Positions 1 through 10,557 of a DNA stretch of 64,000 nucleotides are shown one piece after another (within the stretch, counting starts at the first letter, position 1; each line of letters starts with the position of its first letter). The translations under genes were made by a program, and so were the position numbers. The stretch is taken from contig OY997593.1 in assembly GCA_963921825.1 (NCBI GenBank), forward strand, positions 46,639,111-46,703,110, read 5' to 3'. The stretch comes from Erodium maritimum. Taxonomy: Eukaryota; Streptophyta; Magnoliopsida; Geraniales; Geraniaceae. Below the pieces are notes generated by a model. That model did not search any database. It worked only from the letters and a program-made list of their open reading frames with translations, and had not been told where the DNA came from.

Positions 1-605
1 CCCTCCGGCACGTGCGCGTCCTGGTAGAGCCTCACCGCCCCTCCCGTCCTGGCGGCGAAGTAGCTGTTCCTGACCCCGAAATTGTCCGGGTCGGCGGCGA
101 TGCCGTAGCGGAAGAGGGGGTTCTCGTGGCAGGGGATGAAGCGCATCTCCATGAAGAGGGCGCAGTCGGGCTTGGGGGTCCCAACGATGGGGAACCACTC
201 GGAGAGGGGGTCGCCGGAGAGGATCCTGACGGCGGGGAGGGTGACGGTGCCGATCATCTCGGCGCCGAAGAGGTCGTTGTCCTTGACGTGGAAATCGAGG
301 TGGGAGACGGGGTGGGCCAGGGGGATGCGGAAGCGCTCGTTCCAGCGGGGGCTCTGGTTGTTGGAGATGATGCGCGTGCGGGCCACCGTGGACCCCGCCA
401 CGCACACCGTCACGTAGGGGTCGCTCGTGATGATGTTGTGGCGGTTCTTGTTCCGCTTTCGGCTCCGCCAGAAATAGAAGGCGGTGAAGCATCGCCGGAT
501 CCGCTCGAACATGAGATCCATGTTGGGCAGGCACCGGGCCTCCACGATGTTCAGATCGAGGTCGCCGTGGAGGTATACTACGGTGTCCGAGAATTCGTCC
601 GACAT
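1..605 (-). CDS. phospholipase D delta-type, 5' part (N-terminal C2 domain), runs off window
   Basis: Reading the minus strand from the ATG at 605-603 gives an uninterrupted frame of about 201 codons to the window edge. It begins MSDEFSDTVVYLHGDLDL and continues with EARCLPNMD, ITSDPYVTV, VKDNDLFGAEMIGT and RLYQDAHVPEG. This is the N-terminal C2 domain of plant phospholipase D (alpha/delta group, closest in style to delta). These enzymes hydrolyse membrane phospholipids to phosphatidic acid in stress and ABA signalling; the C2 domain binds Ca2+ and lipid, and its acidic loop residues (SDPYV, KDNDLFG) are present. The two catalytic HKD motifs would lie left of position 1. Codons are strongly G/C-ending, unlike the AT-rich flank. 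No intron or stop is seen, so this is probably the intact first exon of a working gene. The family is clear; the delta assignment is likely but not proven by this part alone. Confidence 0.9.
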   Translation of the reverse strand, partial: MSDEFSDTVVYLHGDLDLNIVEARCLPNMDLMFERIRRCFTAFYFWRSRKRNKNRHNIITSDPYVTVCVAGSTVARTRIISNNQSPRWNERFRIPLAHPVSHLDFHVKDNDLFGAEMIGTVTLPAVRILSGDPLSEWFPIVGTPKPDCALFMEMRFIPCHENPLFRYGIAADPDNFGVRNSYFAARTGGAVRLYQDAHVPE

Positions 606-840
606 GGGTCCTCCGGGAGCGTTGGCTTAGACCGGAGTAACCAGTTGGAGGATGAGCCGGTTACGGAATGTACATTCTCCGACGTCAGCCAACGGCCTAA
701 CGGAATGGCGGCGACAGATAATTTGGGTGTCAAACTGTGGGGTCTTGGAACTTGAATTGCCTCTTACGTGTCCTCCTGCTTTTAACTCTCCTTACACGTG
801 GCTCTTTCTTGTTTTTTCTTTCACGAATTTATAAAATGAG
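606..840 (-). promoter_or_regulatory. upstream region of phospholipase D gene with two ABRE-like ACGT motifs
   Basis: Directly upstream of the ATG at 605. It holds ACGTGTC at 766-772 and a G-box CACGTG at 795-800 that also reads ACGTGGC (796-802). Both fit the ABRE consensus ACGTG(G/T)C bound by ABF/AREB bZIP factors, and the cores lie 30 bp apart. A weak TATA-like stretch lies at 827-837 (TTATAAAT on the minus strand). Paired ABREs would fit dehydration/ABA induction reported for plant PLD delta, but function here is inferred. Confidence 0.5.
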
Positions 841-1370
841 ATTAATATTTAATATATTACGCCATTTCTTTTGAGAAAATAAAACAACATAATCGGTTGT
901 TGGACAAAAAATGAGTTTATCATCGATGTGTATTCAGTCAGCTTTCCCGGAATCAGCTGTGTGCGGCCATTCACAATTTCAGGATCAGATCATCCCAGCA
1001 GTTAATGTAATTATTTCATTAAAATGTTCAATTTATTCGAGAATAACGCCTTTCTTTTTCTTTCGATTGTACATGTCTCAGGAAGAACAATTATATTCTA
1101 GCTCTACCAAATTCATTGATCAATGGACAACAAGAACTGCAACCTATATCAGCAATTAATATCAGCGTATTCTAATTCAGTACGGATTCCTAACATAAGC
1201 ACAAATTGTTGCTCATCCATCCCATTTCAAAATATGTTATTGGGTTGGATTCATGTTTATTTGTTTGGGCCGGACCGAGTTTATGGCCCAATATAAGATA
1301 AAGATTGTTCAAATCAAGGTACTAAAAAATTTGAACGAAAGGTTCAATTTTATTACTTGAAATTGATTAT
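841..1370. other. AT-rich spacer, no gene seen
   Basis: AT-rich DNA upstream of the phospholipase D gene. Short open frames occur but none has recognisable protein features. No repeat or element end was found. Confidence 0.5.
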
Positions 1371-2295
1371 ATTATTGGGCCTCGGGGAACAGACTCTCCG
1401 ACCACCAAAAGGTCAGTACTAGCACACAATGGTTCACTGATCCTTTTAATATCATAACCGTCACAGACAGTATTTTGACGTCCCTTGGGCAATTAGATCC
1501 TTTGAATGTCAGAACCATCACAGACGGTATGTTGACGCCCCTTGGGCACTAAAAGAAGACTGTGAGGGCGAACAGGGTACAGGACATCCTGCAGGACCTC
1601 GACGGTAATGTGATGCCTTTTGGGAAAAGAGAGAAGACGGTGAGGAGGAGCGGGGTATCAGAGATCCTGAGGGACCTCAACAGTAATGGTGATGTGGGAG
1701 GCAAAACATCGCCTAGGGACCCCTCCTAAGGCTAGTCCCTAGAGCACTGGATTCCTGTCGTCATTGACCCTGCAAAGGCGAAGTCAGAAAAAATAACAAA
1801 GACCCACTCGATTAGCCAGATCCATAATCGAGAGAGGGGTCGAGGAAGAAGTGGTGGTGAAGGTTAGGGAGGAGGCGGTTTCAGGGACGAAAGTGACGCC
1901 TCCAGAGGCGGCAACGGCGACAGAGGCCAGGGAGATCGGTGCGTTGGTGGCTTCAGTGGCAATGAGGCGACGGGGGATGATCTGGAGAGATAACCCGATA
2001 CCTCGGAGGCCCAGGTGAAGGCGCAACCCTAGGAAACGCGTCGCTTGAAACAGGAACCAGAGCAAGGTCGTGGTAATCCCAGGAATTCGCGATCTAAGGG
2101 TTCGAAGGGACAGGGCCGTTTCTAGGGGTGGAAGTAACCAAGGTCCGAGAACGCCATGGCAATAGAGAGGAGAGACCGAAACTACGCCGGGAGAGGTGGA
2201 GGCAGCGTCGGGGTGAGGCGCGGCAGGGAGGGGTTGAAACCCTAGGTTTGTCCTCCATTGGAGGCGCAAACCCTAGTAGAGCCTCAATCCGATTT
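1371..2295 (-). pseudogene. decayed retroelement-like segment with internal duplications
   Basis: A GC-richer island in AT-rich spacer. Two imperfect ~53-bp direct repeats (1439-1489 and 1496-1546), both ending CCCTTGGGCA, are followed by a second similar pair (about 1560-1616 and 1640-1695). On the minus strand it starts with CTAGGGTTT-type leader sequence, contains CCCGCGATCT-like proline/serine-rich reading with scattered stops, and resembles the 5' leader and ORF1 start of plant L1-type LINEs. The 161-codon minus-strand frame at 1784-2269 has no known motif. The LINE assignment is a weak inference; a gag-like remnant is an alternative. Confidence 0.3.
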
Positions 2296-2525
2296 GTAAT
2301 AAAAAAATTAACATTAGTACTAAATTAATAAGACTGTAAGCGTATCTAGACATTAAAACAAAAATTAATTAGATTAATTGAAATATTATTCTAATTTTTT
2401 TATTTATTATTAAATAAATATTCATATTTACAAAATATACTACATAAAATACATTTCATATAAAAATAAAATATATTATTCTAAAGATGCAACTTTATCG
2501 TATACAAATTTCATCCTAAAAACAT

Positions 2526-2639
2526 GGGTTATTTACGATAAGGTACCCTAATGTTTTGTCCACGAACGATAAGGTACCCTAATGAATTTTGTGTACGATA
2601 AGGTACCCTAATGATTCGTCCACGAACGATTTGGTTTAA
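2526..2639 (+). repeat. left terminal inverted repeat of outer MULE
   Basis: Pairs with 5615-5728. It contains three tandem copies of a unit with the core GATAAGGTACCCTAATG, followed by a partial fourth beginning GATTTGG. Confidence 0.9.
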
Positions 2640-3012
2640 TGCTGTTAAAAAACTAACAGAAATATGTATAATGACTATTTTGCACTTTGGCATTTCAGTT
2701 GACTTTTGACTTAAGAGTGAAATGACCATTATACCCTCAGTTTTTATTTTTCCTTAATTTATATTTTCTAATTATTTTTAATTTTCAAAATAAAATAAAT
2801 AAATTATATATTTTTTTAAAGTTATATTTTTTAAAAACTGAAATTGTTTTTATTTTTTTAAAATCAGATTTTTATATTTAAAAATCAGTTTTTATTTTTT
2901 TAATAATTAGTTTTTATATTTAAATATTTAAATATTAAAAAATTTAAATATTAAATAAAAAATAAAATATTAAATAAAAGAATAAAGTATTAAAATAATA
3001 AATTAAAATATT

Positions 3013-3368
3013 AAAAAAAAACTGGTACTGTTCATCGTTCGTCCCCGACCCCCCTTCGGCGTCGCCTCCTCCTCCTCCACCGTCGTCTCCGGCCACCACG
3101 TCCACCGCCGTCGTCCCCAGCCACCCACCCCCTCTCGCAGAGCTGAAGCTCTGCGATTCGAAGACTGTGAGAGGTGGAAGAGGGAGGAGGAGGCGGCGGT
3201 GAGAGGGGGTGGGTGGCTGAGGACGACGACGGTGGACGTGGTGGCTGGAGACGACGGCGGAGGAGGAGGAGGCGACGCCGGAGGGGGAGGAGGCGACGCC
3301 GGAGGGGGAGGAGGCGACGCCGGAGGGGGGTCGGGGACGAACGATGAACAGTACCAGTTTTTTTTAAA
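3013..3368. repeat. GC-rich imperfect hairpin inside outer MULE
   Basis: The left arm (about 3013-3140) begins AAAACTGGTACTGTTCATCG and the right arm (about 3195-3368) ends with its complement. The arms pair through a long stretch (GTCCCCGACC...CCACCCCCTCTC). The right arm is longer because a 21-bp unit (core GGCGACGCCGGAGG) occurs three times against once on the left. The loop is about 3141-3194 and holds a smaller stem GCAGAGC/GCTCTGC. A transcript would fold into a long double-stranded RNA. The glycine/aspartate-rich frame at 3199-3399 is a by-product of the repeat. Confidence 0.75.
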
Positions 3369-3678
3369 AATAAATAAAATTGATTTTTTAAAAAAATAAA
3401 AATGATTTTTGAATTTTTTTTAATATTTAATATTGTAATATTTTGTATTTTTTAATATGTTAAAAAATTTAAACTTTTTTTATTATTATGTTCAAAATTT
3501 TAATTTTTTAAATTTAAAAAAAATTAAATTTATTTATTTATTTATTTATTATATTTTGGGTAAATTCCACCTCAATACCCTAACTATTGGTTTATTTCAC
3601 CTCAATACCCTAACTATTTTTCGTGGCACCTCAATACCCTAGAATTGCATTTTCCGTCACTTTGATACCTACCGTCAA

Positions 3679-3727
3679 TTTTCCATCCATTTTGGATGGA
3701 AAATGGTCATGTGCCTGGCACATGACC
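3679..3727. repeat. double palindrome next to left TIR of nested MULE
   Basis: Two adjacent perfect inverted repeats: TTTTCCATCC/GGATGGAAAA (3679-3704) and GGTCATGTGCC/GGCACATGACC around one base (3705-3727). The same pair occurs in reverse order and orientation at 25446-25494 in another MULE. Confidence 0.8.
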
Positions 3728-3779
3728 CCAATTTTTTTAAAAATTCCAAAATTACCCTTAGGTACTTTAAAACCCTAAT

Positions 3780-4180
3780 TTCTACTCCTCTCTCTTTCAT
3801 ACCCTCATCTTCTCTCATCTAAGCTTCAATCCTCCCAATCCCCTTCAGCCAATTCCTCCGGCAACAGCGCCCCCTGTTCCTCCTCCTGGGCGTGGCCATC
3901 GCCACCCTCTTCTTCTTCACGAGCCTCCCCTCCCCAGCGCACACCAGTTCAACTGCTCCATGGCCAAGGCAGCTGCACGAACCAGCAAGCCATCAGAGCT
4001 TGACCTCGAGGCCAAGATTCTGGAGGAGAAGAAGAAGCTCGGGGTGAGGTGGGCTCGGGGAGGACAGACCAGAGAAAGAAGAAGCTCGGGGCGAGGTCGG
4101 CGACGCTGGAGGAGGCCGAACCGAGACCCCATGGACGGTAAGGTCTTTGTGGACTTCCATGGAATATATGTTTGATTATC
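3780..4180 (+). pseudogene. captured gene fragment(s) in nested MULE
   Basis: GC-richer stretch with an exon-like look. One frame reads FLRQQRPLFLLLGVAIATLF from about 3853, a membrane-anchor-like hydrophobic segment resembling the N-terminal anchor of UDP-glucuronate decarboxylase-type enzymes. A second frame from the ATG at 3960 reads SELDLEAKILEEKKKLG (charged, probably helical). An AAGAAGAAGCTCGGGG motif is duplicated at about 4028 and 4077. A possible 5' splice site (ACG/GTAAGG) lies near 4137. The mixed frames suggest fused or rearranged pieces of host genes. Neither origin is certain. Confidence 0.45.
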
Positions 4181-4544
4181 ATGTCAGTTGTTCTTGCACT
4201 GGATTTTTGTGTTCTGGGATTGGAATTGGACTGGTCGAGATGAGAGGATAGGGTTCTAATTTACTTTCCCCAATTAATTTTGTGATGAAATTACAGGTCT
4301 TTTTTGCTGCTTGAGTTTATCAGTCCCATAATTAAGGATTCATCAGTCCCATTCTGCCTCAGGGAATTGTTCCCTTCGTGTTTGCCAAGGAATTTAGCTT
4401 ATTATTTATGCATGTATATGTTGTGATTAATAAGATTAGGAGCATTAATTGATTTGGGTATCTGATTCCACGAGAAATGGTGTTGCAGGGTCATATTTGG
4501 CATATACAATGTATGGTCTGATGTAAATTATGTTTTGACATTGA

Positions 4545-4655
4545 AGGAAAATGGATGAGCAAAAGCCGAAGGAGCAGAGGCCCAAAGCTAATGAGAACAA
4601 GCCTGTTAGAGATGCTCATCTGAAGCATTTGTCAGAGATGCTCATTTGTTAAATC
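4545..4655 (+). pseudogene. second exon-like captured piece in nested MULE
   Basis: After a possible 3' splice site (ACATTGAAG near 4548) a frame reads MDEQKPKEQRPKANENKP and stops near 4650. It is lysine/glutamate-rich, of unknown origin. Together with 3780-4180 it would form a two-exon chimera. This is inferred from composition and splice-like borders only. Confidence 0.3.
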
Positions 4656-5335
4656 TGAAGCATTTTCTAGATCTGGGTTGTTTTTTTTTGTAAAAGTTAT
4701 GGTTAATCTCTTTGGGTTGGATCTGAGACCATGTATTCAATTTTTTGAATCATCTAAGATGAAGAACATTTTTTTATTTGTTGTGTATATTGATTCTGGT
4801 AAGAATTTCCTGTTTCATCATAACAGTTTCATCACCAAAAGTCACGATAATTAAGAAGTAAATAAGTAAATAATTAAAAGAGAACAAAAATTATTAAGTA
4901 AAATAAACCATTTTTGAAAAATTATTAAAATAAATCACCAAGATTGGGAAGCAAAATGAACAACAAAAATAAATTTAATATGTAAAGAATTAAAAATAAT
5001 TAAAATTGATTTGTAATAATTAAAATCTTTTTTTGAATAATTAAAACTGATTTTTAATAATTAAAATTGATTTGTAATAATTAAAATCTTATTTTTTAAA
5101 TAAAAACTGATTTTCTTAATTAAATTATATATATTTTTTAAATACAAAATGATTTTAAAAAAATAAAATCTAATTTTTGTAAAATAAAAAACTGATTTTA
5201 TAAAATAAATAAAATAAAATAGTTTTTGAAATTCAATGGCATTGGTTTGAAAATTTGTATGGTAGTAAGGGGTATTTTGGACTTTTTAGGTGTTTGGATG
5301 GAAAAATGGATGGAAAATTGACTGAAACTAACGGC
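4656..5335. other. AT-rich interior of nested MULE
   Basis: Low-complexity AT-rich DNA with degenerate repeats of AATTAAAATTGATTTGTAAT type (about 4990-5090). No coding content seen. Confidence 0.5.
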
Positions 5336-5614
5336 AGGTATCAAAGTGACGGAAAATGCAATTCTAGGGTATTGAGGTGCCACGAAAAATAGTTAGGGTA
5401 TTGAGGTGAAATAAACCGATAGTTAGGGTATTGAGGTGGAATTTACCCTTATATTTTTATTGTATTATATACTTAAGGGTATAATGGTAATTTTGTCTAT
5501 CAAATTTATAAGCTTAAAATAAGAAAGGGTAAAATCGTCATTTCACACCCCACTTAACTGCAAATGCCTAATTTAGAGGAATATTCCGTTAGCTTTTAAC
5601 GGAATATGCCAATT

Positions 5615-5728
5615 TTAAACCAAATCGTTCGTGGACGAATCATTAGGGTACCTTATCGTACACAAAATTCATTAGGGTACCTTATCATTCCTGGACGAAA
5701 CATTAGGGTACCTTATCGTAAATAACCC
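5615..5728 (-). repeat. right terminal inverted repeat of outer MULE
   Basis: Inverted copy of 2526-2639 with only a few mismatches (for example ATTCCTGG against GTTCGTGG in one unit). The 9-bp duplication TAAAAACAT follows directly. Confidence 0.9.
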
Positions 5729-5737
5729 TAAAAACAT

Positions 5738-6233
5738 ATTTATTTATGTAACCGAAAGCCCCGATATATTCCCAAGCTACTCTAAACCTAACAAATCGTA
5801 TTCTAGTATGAGATGGCATGTATATGTCATGTGTGGCCACCATAATATACATGCTACTACTTCTTGTATGCAATGATTATGTGATAATCCCTTATGTGTT
5901 GTTGACACCTATAAATACACGTACCAACTCGTTGTATTAGACACAACACACTCATACACAACTCATATGAACAAGATGAGTGAAATGCTCCCTCATTCTT
6001 TCTACGTTTCTTAAGTGTTTGTTCTTTCTTGTTCTGATGGTGATCATCACATAGACACCAACCTCTTGCATTCTTGTTATTATTTAGGTCATTGATGTCT
6101 TGGTGTTGGTTCCATCTAACACGACTTACAATACATTGTCGGGACGAGTTCTACGACACGTTGTGAGCACGGGTTTCACGACACGTTATCAACACGATTG
6201 CTCGTGCCTTACAACACGACTTGCACATCTATC
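5738..6233 (+). repeat. likely 5' LTR/leader of old copia element
   Basis: It contains a good TATA box (TATAAATA, 5910-5917), then an AC-rich leader, repeated ACGACACGTT motifs (about 6150-6190), and ends just before a TGGTATCAAAG primer-binding-site-like sequence. This order (promoter, LTR end, tRNA-primer site, gag) fits a Ty1/copia 5' LTR. The left LTR border could not be fixed, and the outer MULE ends at 5728 just next to it. Confidence 0.45.
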
Positions 6234-6245
6234 TGGTATCAAAGT
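6234..6245 (+). other. putative primer binding site (tRNA-Met type)
   Basis: TGGTATCAAAGT resembles the initiator tRNA-Met complement TGGTATCAGAGC used by many plant LTR elements, with one substitution. It lies between the promoter-bearing region and the gag remnant. Confidence 0.45.
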
Positions 6246-6904
6246 TTCACATTCTCGTGAATATATTATACCTGATTCATGCTTATTTATGCATATTCTG
6301 ACTTTCCGATAAGTATGCTTTGTGATCACCGATTTATATTGTATCTTTCACATCAGAAGTTTGATTTGTACACTTGTGTTTTATTGCAGATACTAGAATA
6401 TTTGAGGTTTGTTGAAACTGAAGCATTTGGACCTGAAGTTCCAAGATGAAAAACGCATGCATGTAACATGCAGCCTGGCTTAGGGCCTGAAGGTCGCAAA
6501 ATTTCTATGTGGGTAGTTTGCCTACTCCATGTGTTTGATCGTCGCATGGTCAATTTATGAATAAATTCGTGAGGTCGTATATTTGTAGCCTAAAGTTTAC
6601 GAATATAGTGGTATATATGTTGGGCCAGATGTTTAAAATACCAACGAACTAATGTATGTTGGACCAGAAATTCCAAATACATAGTATCAACGACATGATG
6701 TATGTTGGACCAGAAGTTCTAAATACATGATACTAGCGACCTAGCATACTTTGGGCCAGAAGTTCCATGTATTCCATACCAGCGACTTGAGGTCGGTATG
6801 ATAATGTCGATATGTTCATATTGAAATATCTTGACATATTGTGGTTTCGATCCATGTTCAAGATGGCGAATCTGGTAAAATACTAATACACAGCTCTCAG
6901 GCTG

Positions 6905-7760
6905 GATGGAAAGAAATATTTTCAACGGGCACTAGATACAACTCTCTATCTCAGATCAAAGAATCTTGGAGATGTCATCAAGAAAGGTAATGAAGTGTCT
7001 TTGCAAGACAAATCTCTTTCCATTATTTTTACCCGTCATCATATGGACGATGTCCTTCTAAGGTGAGTATTTGGATATCCAAGATTCGTGCGATCTGTGG
7101 ACCAAGCTCAGTGAGAAATTCGAGCATATGAAATCGATAGCTCATCCTCAAGCATCGTATGACTGGTCGAATCTCGTTTTATAGTACTTTAGGTCTGATT
7201 GAGTATAATTCTACTATGTTTAGAATTGTATCCAATCTTCGGATGTGTGGAGAAAAGATATATGATGTATCTATGCTTGAGAAAACATTCTCCACATTCC
7301 ACCCACTGAATATGCTCCTGCAATGGTAGTATCGAAAGCGAAAGTTTCAAAAATTTACAAAGCTAATAACATGTTTACTCATTGTTTAACAGAACAATGA
7401 ACTGTTGCTGAAAAACCATCAAACTCACCTTGTTGGTAGTACTCCATTACCCGAAGTGAATGTGGCAGTACAAGTAGTAGCTTTGGACATGGGCAAGGTC
7501 GGGGACCTAGGCATAACTGTAGTCATGGTCATAGTCGTGATTTTTTGTATAATGATCTTCAGTCTCATGGGAGGAATATGTACCAACGGGGGTGGAACAA
7601 TCATGAGAGGCAAGATAAGAGAAAAGGCTCACAAAACCATTCTACAAAGAATGGTGAAACTATGTGTTATCGATGTGGTGAGATTGGCCATTGGGCGCGA
7701 CTTTTTCGTATGCCAAACATTTTGGTAAAGCGTGTTAGGAGCCGACCAGAGGGAAAGAAG
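6905..7760 (+). pseudogene. copia gag remnant with zinc knuckle
   Basis: Broken frames read like a UBN2-type copia Gag: LGDVIKKGNEVSLQDK, DLWTKLSEKFEHMKSIAHP, YDWSNL, then NNELLLKNHQTHLVGSTP, and finally a zinc knuckle CYRCGEIGHWARLF whose last cysteine is lost (CCHC becomes CCHF). Stops and frameshifts interrupt at least four places between 7180 and 7400. Gag packages the element RNA. This copy cannot make a working protein. Confidence 0.7.
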
Positions 7761-7832
7761 AAGTTCGTAGAGGCGAACTTTGATGATCATATTGATTCGG
7801 GGAATCCGATCAAACTTTCAGTCTCCAATTTC

Positions 7833-8408
<576 letters not shown>

Positions 8409-8552
8409 GGGGACATTGCCCGATATGGGAATGTGGCATGCGTTTCTTATTATTAGGGACTTCTTTTGAACAATGTGATATACGTGTGATGTTTTTGTAC
8501 AATCATATCGTATTTTTTTAAATAATGTAGTGCTCTCCTTTTGTAGAAGGAT

Positions 8553-9056
8553 ATGGAGCTCGATAGTATATTATCTCTTTGCAATGAAAATGATGATGCT
8601 TGTATTGTTGATTGTGCGTCGACGCACACAATCTTAAGGGACAAGAAATACTTTTCTTGCTTAACATTGGTTGAGGCAAGTGTTAACACTATCATGGGTA
8701 CTACGAACCTGATAGAAGGCTTTGGGGGAGCCACCTTACTATTGAAAAATAGAACGAGATTGTGTATCCATAATGCATTGCATGCTAGTAGATACAAGAG
8801 AAAACTATTGAGCTTTAAGGATACTTGTGGTAATGGATATCATGTTGAGACCACTAGAGAAAATGAGACTGAGTTTGCCTGTATCACCGGGGGTGATCAT
8901 GGTGAAAAGCAAGTACTAGAGTGCTTTCTTGTTCTATGGTCGGGGTTGTATTACACGACCATAAGAACAGTTGAAACCTACGCAACAATGAACCAAAAGT
9001 TCATCGATCCAAATTCTTTTATGCTTTGACACTATCGTCTTGGTCATCCAAAATAA
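8553..9056 (+). pseudogene. copia protease and pre-integrase remnant
   Basis: The frame from 8553 reads CIVDCASTHTILRDKKYF, matching the copia aspartic protease with the catalytic DSG/DSA-type triplet changed to DCA. It continues GTTNLIEGFGGATLLL and ends FIDPNSFML-stop. After the TGA the same frame continues HYRLGHPK, the integrase N-terminal histidine motif, so a Trp codon probably became TGA. Beyond 9056 no integrase or RT is recognisable. The element is a dead, truncated copy. Confidence 0.7.
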
Positions 9057-9427
9057 AGTTGATGTTGTTATTATTATTGTTGCTCTGAATGTTTTGTCTT
9101 TCAATTGCGGTTTAGCATAAGGTTTGAAAGACTGAATATTGATCTCATTTAAGCATTAAGGACCAATTGAAAATAGGCATGGATGATATCACATCGCATG
9201 AAATTTACAGTCACACTTCCATATTTTATCTATGTCATTAAATGTATTTGTCATGGTGAGAATTGATGGGTCTAGTTATGATAAATATAGCAAATGTTGT
9301 TTTGGTCACATGTTGGTATAAGAAATAAACCAGATTGACTAATGGGGAATGTTTTAAGAATATTGACTATTTTGTGTGCACATATAGTTTTCAAATATAA
9401 TTGTCGTATGGAATTGATTTGTAGCCC
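9057..9427. other. AT-rich spacer within old copia region
   Basis: No recognisable coding motif or repeat. It may be decayed copia pol. Confidence 0.4.
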
Positions 9428-9783
9428 AAGTGGGAGATTGTTGGCTTATTTTATAATCCAACGTGTGAGCTTACAAATTGAGACAAATATATTTGGGGTC
9501 AATGATTCGTATTGGGTTAAATAATTGATCTAGTTGGGAAGCCCAATTTAAAATATTATAATGAGTATGGGATTTGTAATGTATGATACACAATACAAAT
9601 CTGAATTAGAGTAACGGGCTTTATTTAGATTATATATATAAAAGTCTACTAGGTTTTGGTCCCCAAGTTCAATCAGTCGTCTCTCTTTTCACCTCCATCC
9701 CCATCTATTGAGTGATAGCATATTGAGAGAACATAAGGGATTGATCTGTGGAAGGCCAACCCAATCTCGTTCTCGGATCAACA
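9428..9783 (+). repeat. polypurine tract and LTR-like start (copia type)
   Basis: AAGTGGGAGA (9428-9437) followed by TGTTGGCTTATT from 9439 is the typical copia polypurine tract/3' LTR junction. Downstream are a TATATATATAAAA box (about 9632) and a pyrimidine-rich CTCTCTTTTCACCTCC leader, as in an LTR promoter. It does not match the 5738-6233 region, so it may belong to a different copia family. The right border is approximate. Confidence 0.4.
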
Positions 9784-10543
9784 ATGGAGTCAGGTATGCA
9801 CTACTGTTGTTGCATGTTTAAATCCCGATTGTTTGACTAAGCTTTGGATCTTAAAGGGATTCGATATTTGGTTATACCATATTAACGAATAAATTAGATT
9901 CAAATAATGAAAATTATAATTCGCAATAAGAAATAACTTTTACCGAATCAGCTACCTTACTAATTAAGGAAATTAAAGGCTTAATCGAGGCATGGTAATC
10001 TAGTTTCCTTAAGACACTTTCAGCACTTTATGAGCAGCGGACTCCTAGGATACAACGACTAATCATTAGTGAACTCAAAACTATCGAGAAAGTCACCAAG
10101 AATAGAGGAGTAGAGAGAATTACAAGAAAACAAAACGTTTTTTGAGTTACATGAAAAGAAACTAAAGATGTGAGTACATATAGCCTTTTGGAAAGATCAA
10201 AATAGGGTATTCATAAGGTGACAAATCTCATGAATTACTATTAGAATTGATTGTCAGTCAATTACAATAACTCACATTTATCTAGTCTTAAAATATGAAT
10301 TTATTCAAAAAAAATAATAATATGATATTACACGACATAGTTTTCATTTTTTTTTTCTAACAAACCCCCACAAAAATGTGATGGGTAAAGAGAGGAAAAC
10401 GAGGAAGCGATGACTTATCAAGTCGATACCTGCATTATTGAGTGATAATAGACATTTGTCTTTGAACTATTCTTTCTTTTATGAAAATGATGATATACCC
10501 ACACAGATACCAACACAAAAATTTTTATCCTCATGGTTATGTT
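9784..10543. other. AT-rich spacer, no gene seen
   Basis: No coding motif, inverted repeat or element border was identified. Confidence 0.4.
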
Positions 10544-10557
10544 CATTATATATAGTC

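Larger units (their letters stand above)
3558..5448. mobile_element. nested MULE, 1891 bp, with captured-gene-like DNA
   Basis: Inverted repeats of about 113 bp (3558-3670 and 5336-5448) start GGGTAAATTCCACCTCAATA. They are flanked by an identical 9-bp duplication TTATATTTT (3549-3557 and 5449-5457). It lies wholly inside the outer MULE, so it inserted later. Each terminal repeat carries three tandem units with the core CACCTCAATACCCTA. The left subterminal region has two adjacent palindromes (3679-3727). The interior includes exon-like, GC-richer DNA but no transposase, consistent with a Pack-MULE-type element. Confidence 0.9.
2526..5728. mobile_element. outer MULE (Mutator-like, non-autonomous), 3203 bp
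   Basis: The ends are near-perfect inverted repeats of about 114 bp, starting GGGTTATTTACGATAAGG at 2526 and ending with its complement at 5728. They are flanked by an identical 9-bp direct repeat TAAAAACAT (2517-2525 and 5729-5737). Long terminal inverted repeats, a leading G and a 9-bp duplication are the signature of the Mutator superfamily. No transposase frame is present. The interior holds a GC-rich hairpin (3013-3368) and a nested MULE (3558-5448). Each inverted repeat is itself built of three tandem ~30-bp units with a GGTACCCTAATG core. Confidence 0.9.

Noticed and set aside
12..755. 247-codon plus-strand open frame at the left edge
   Set aside because: It is the shadow of the GC-rich phospholipase D exon on the other strand; its protein is low-complexity Gly/Val/Asp with no family match, while the minus frame is a clear C2 domain.
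1784..2269. 161-codon minus-strand frame as a gene
   Set aside because: No domain, no conserved motif, and it overlaps internally duplicated retroelement-like DNA.
6234..6245. tRNA gene
   Set aside because: Only the primer-binding complement is present here and after the other LTRs; no cloverleaf sequence follows.
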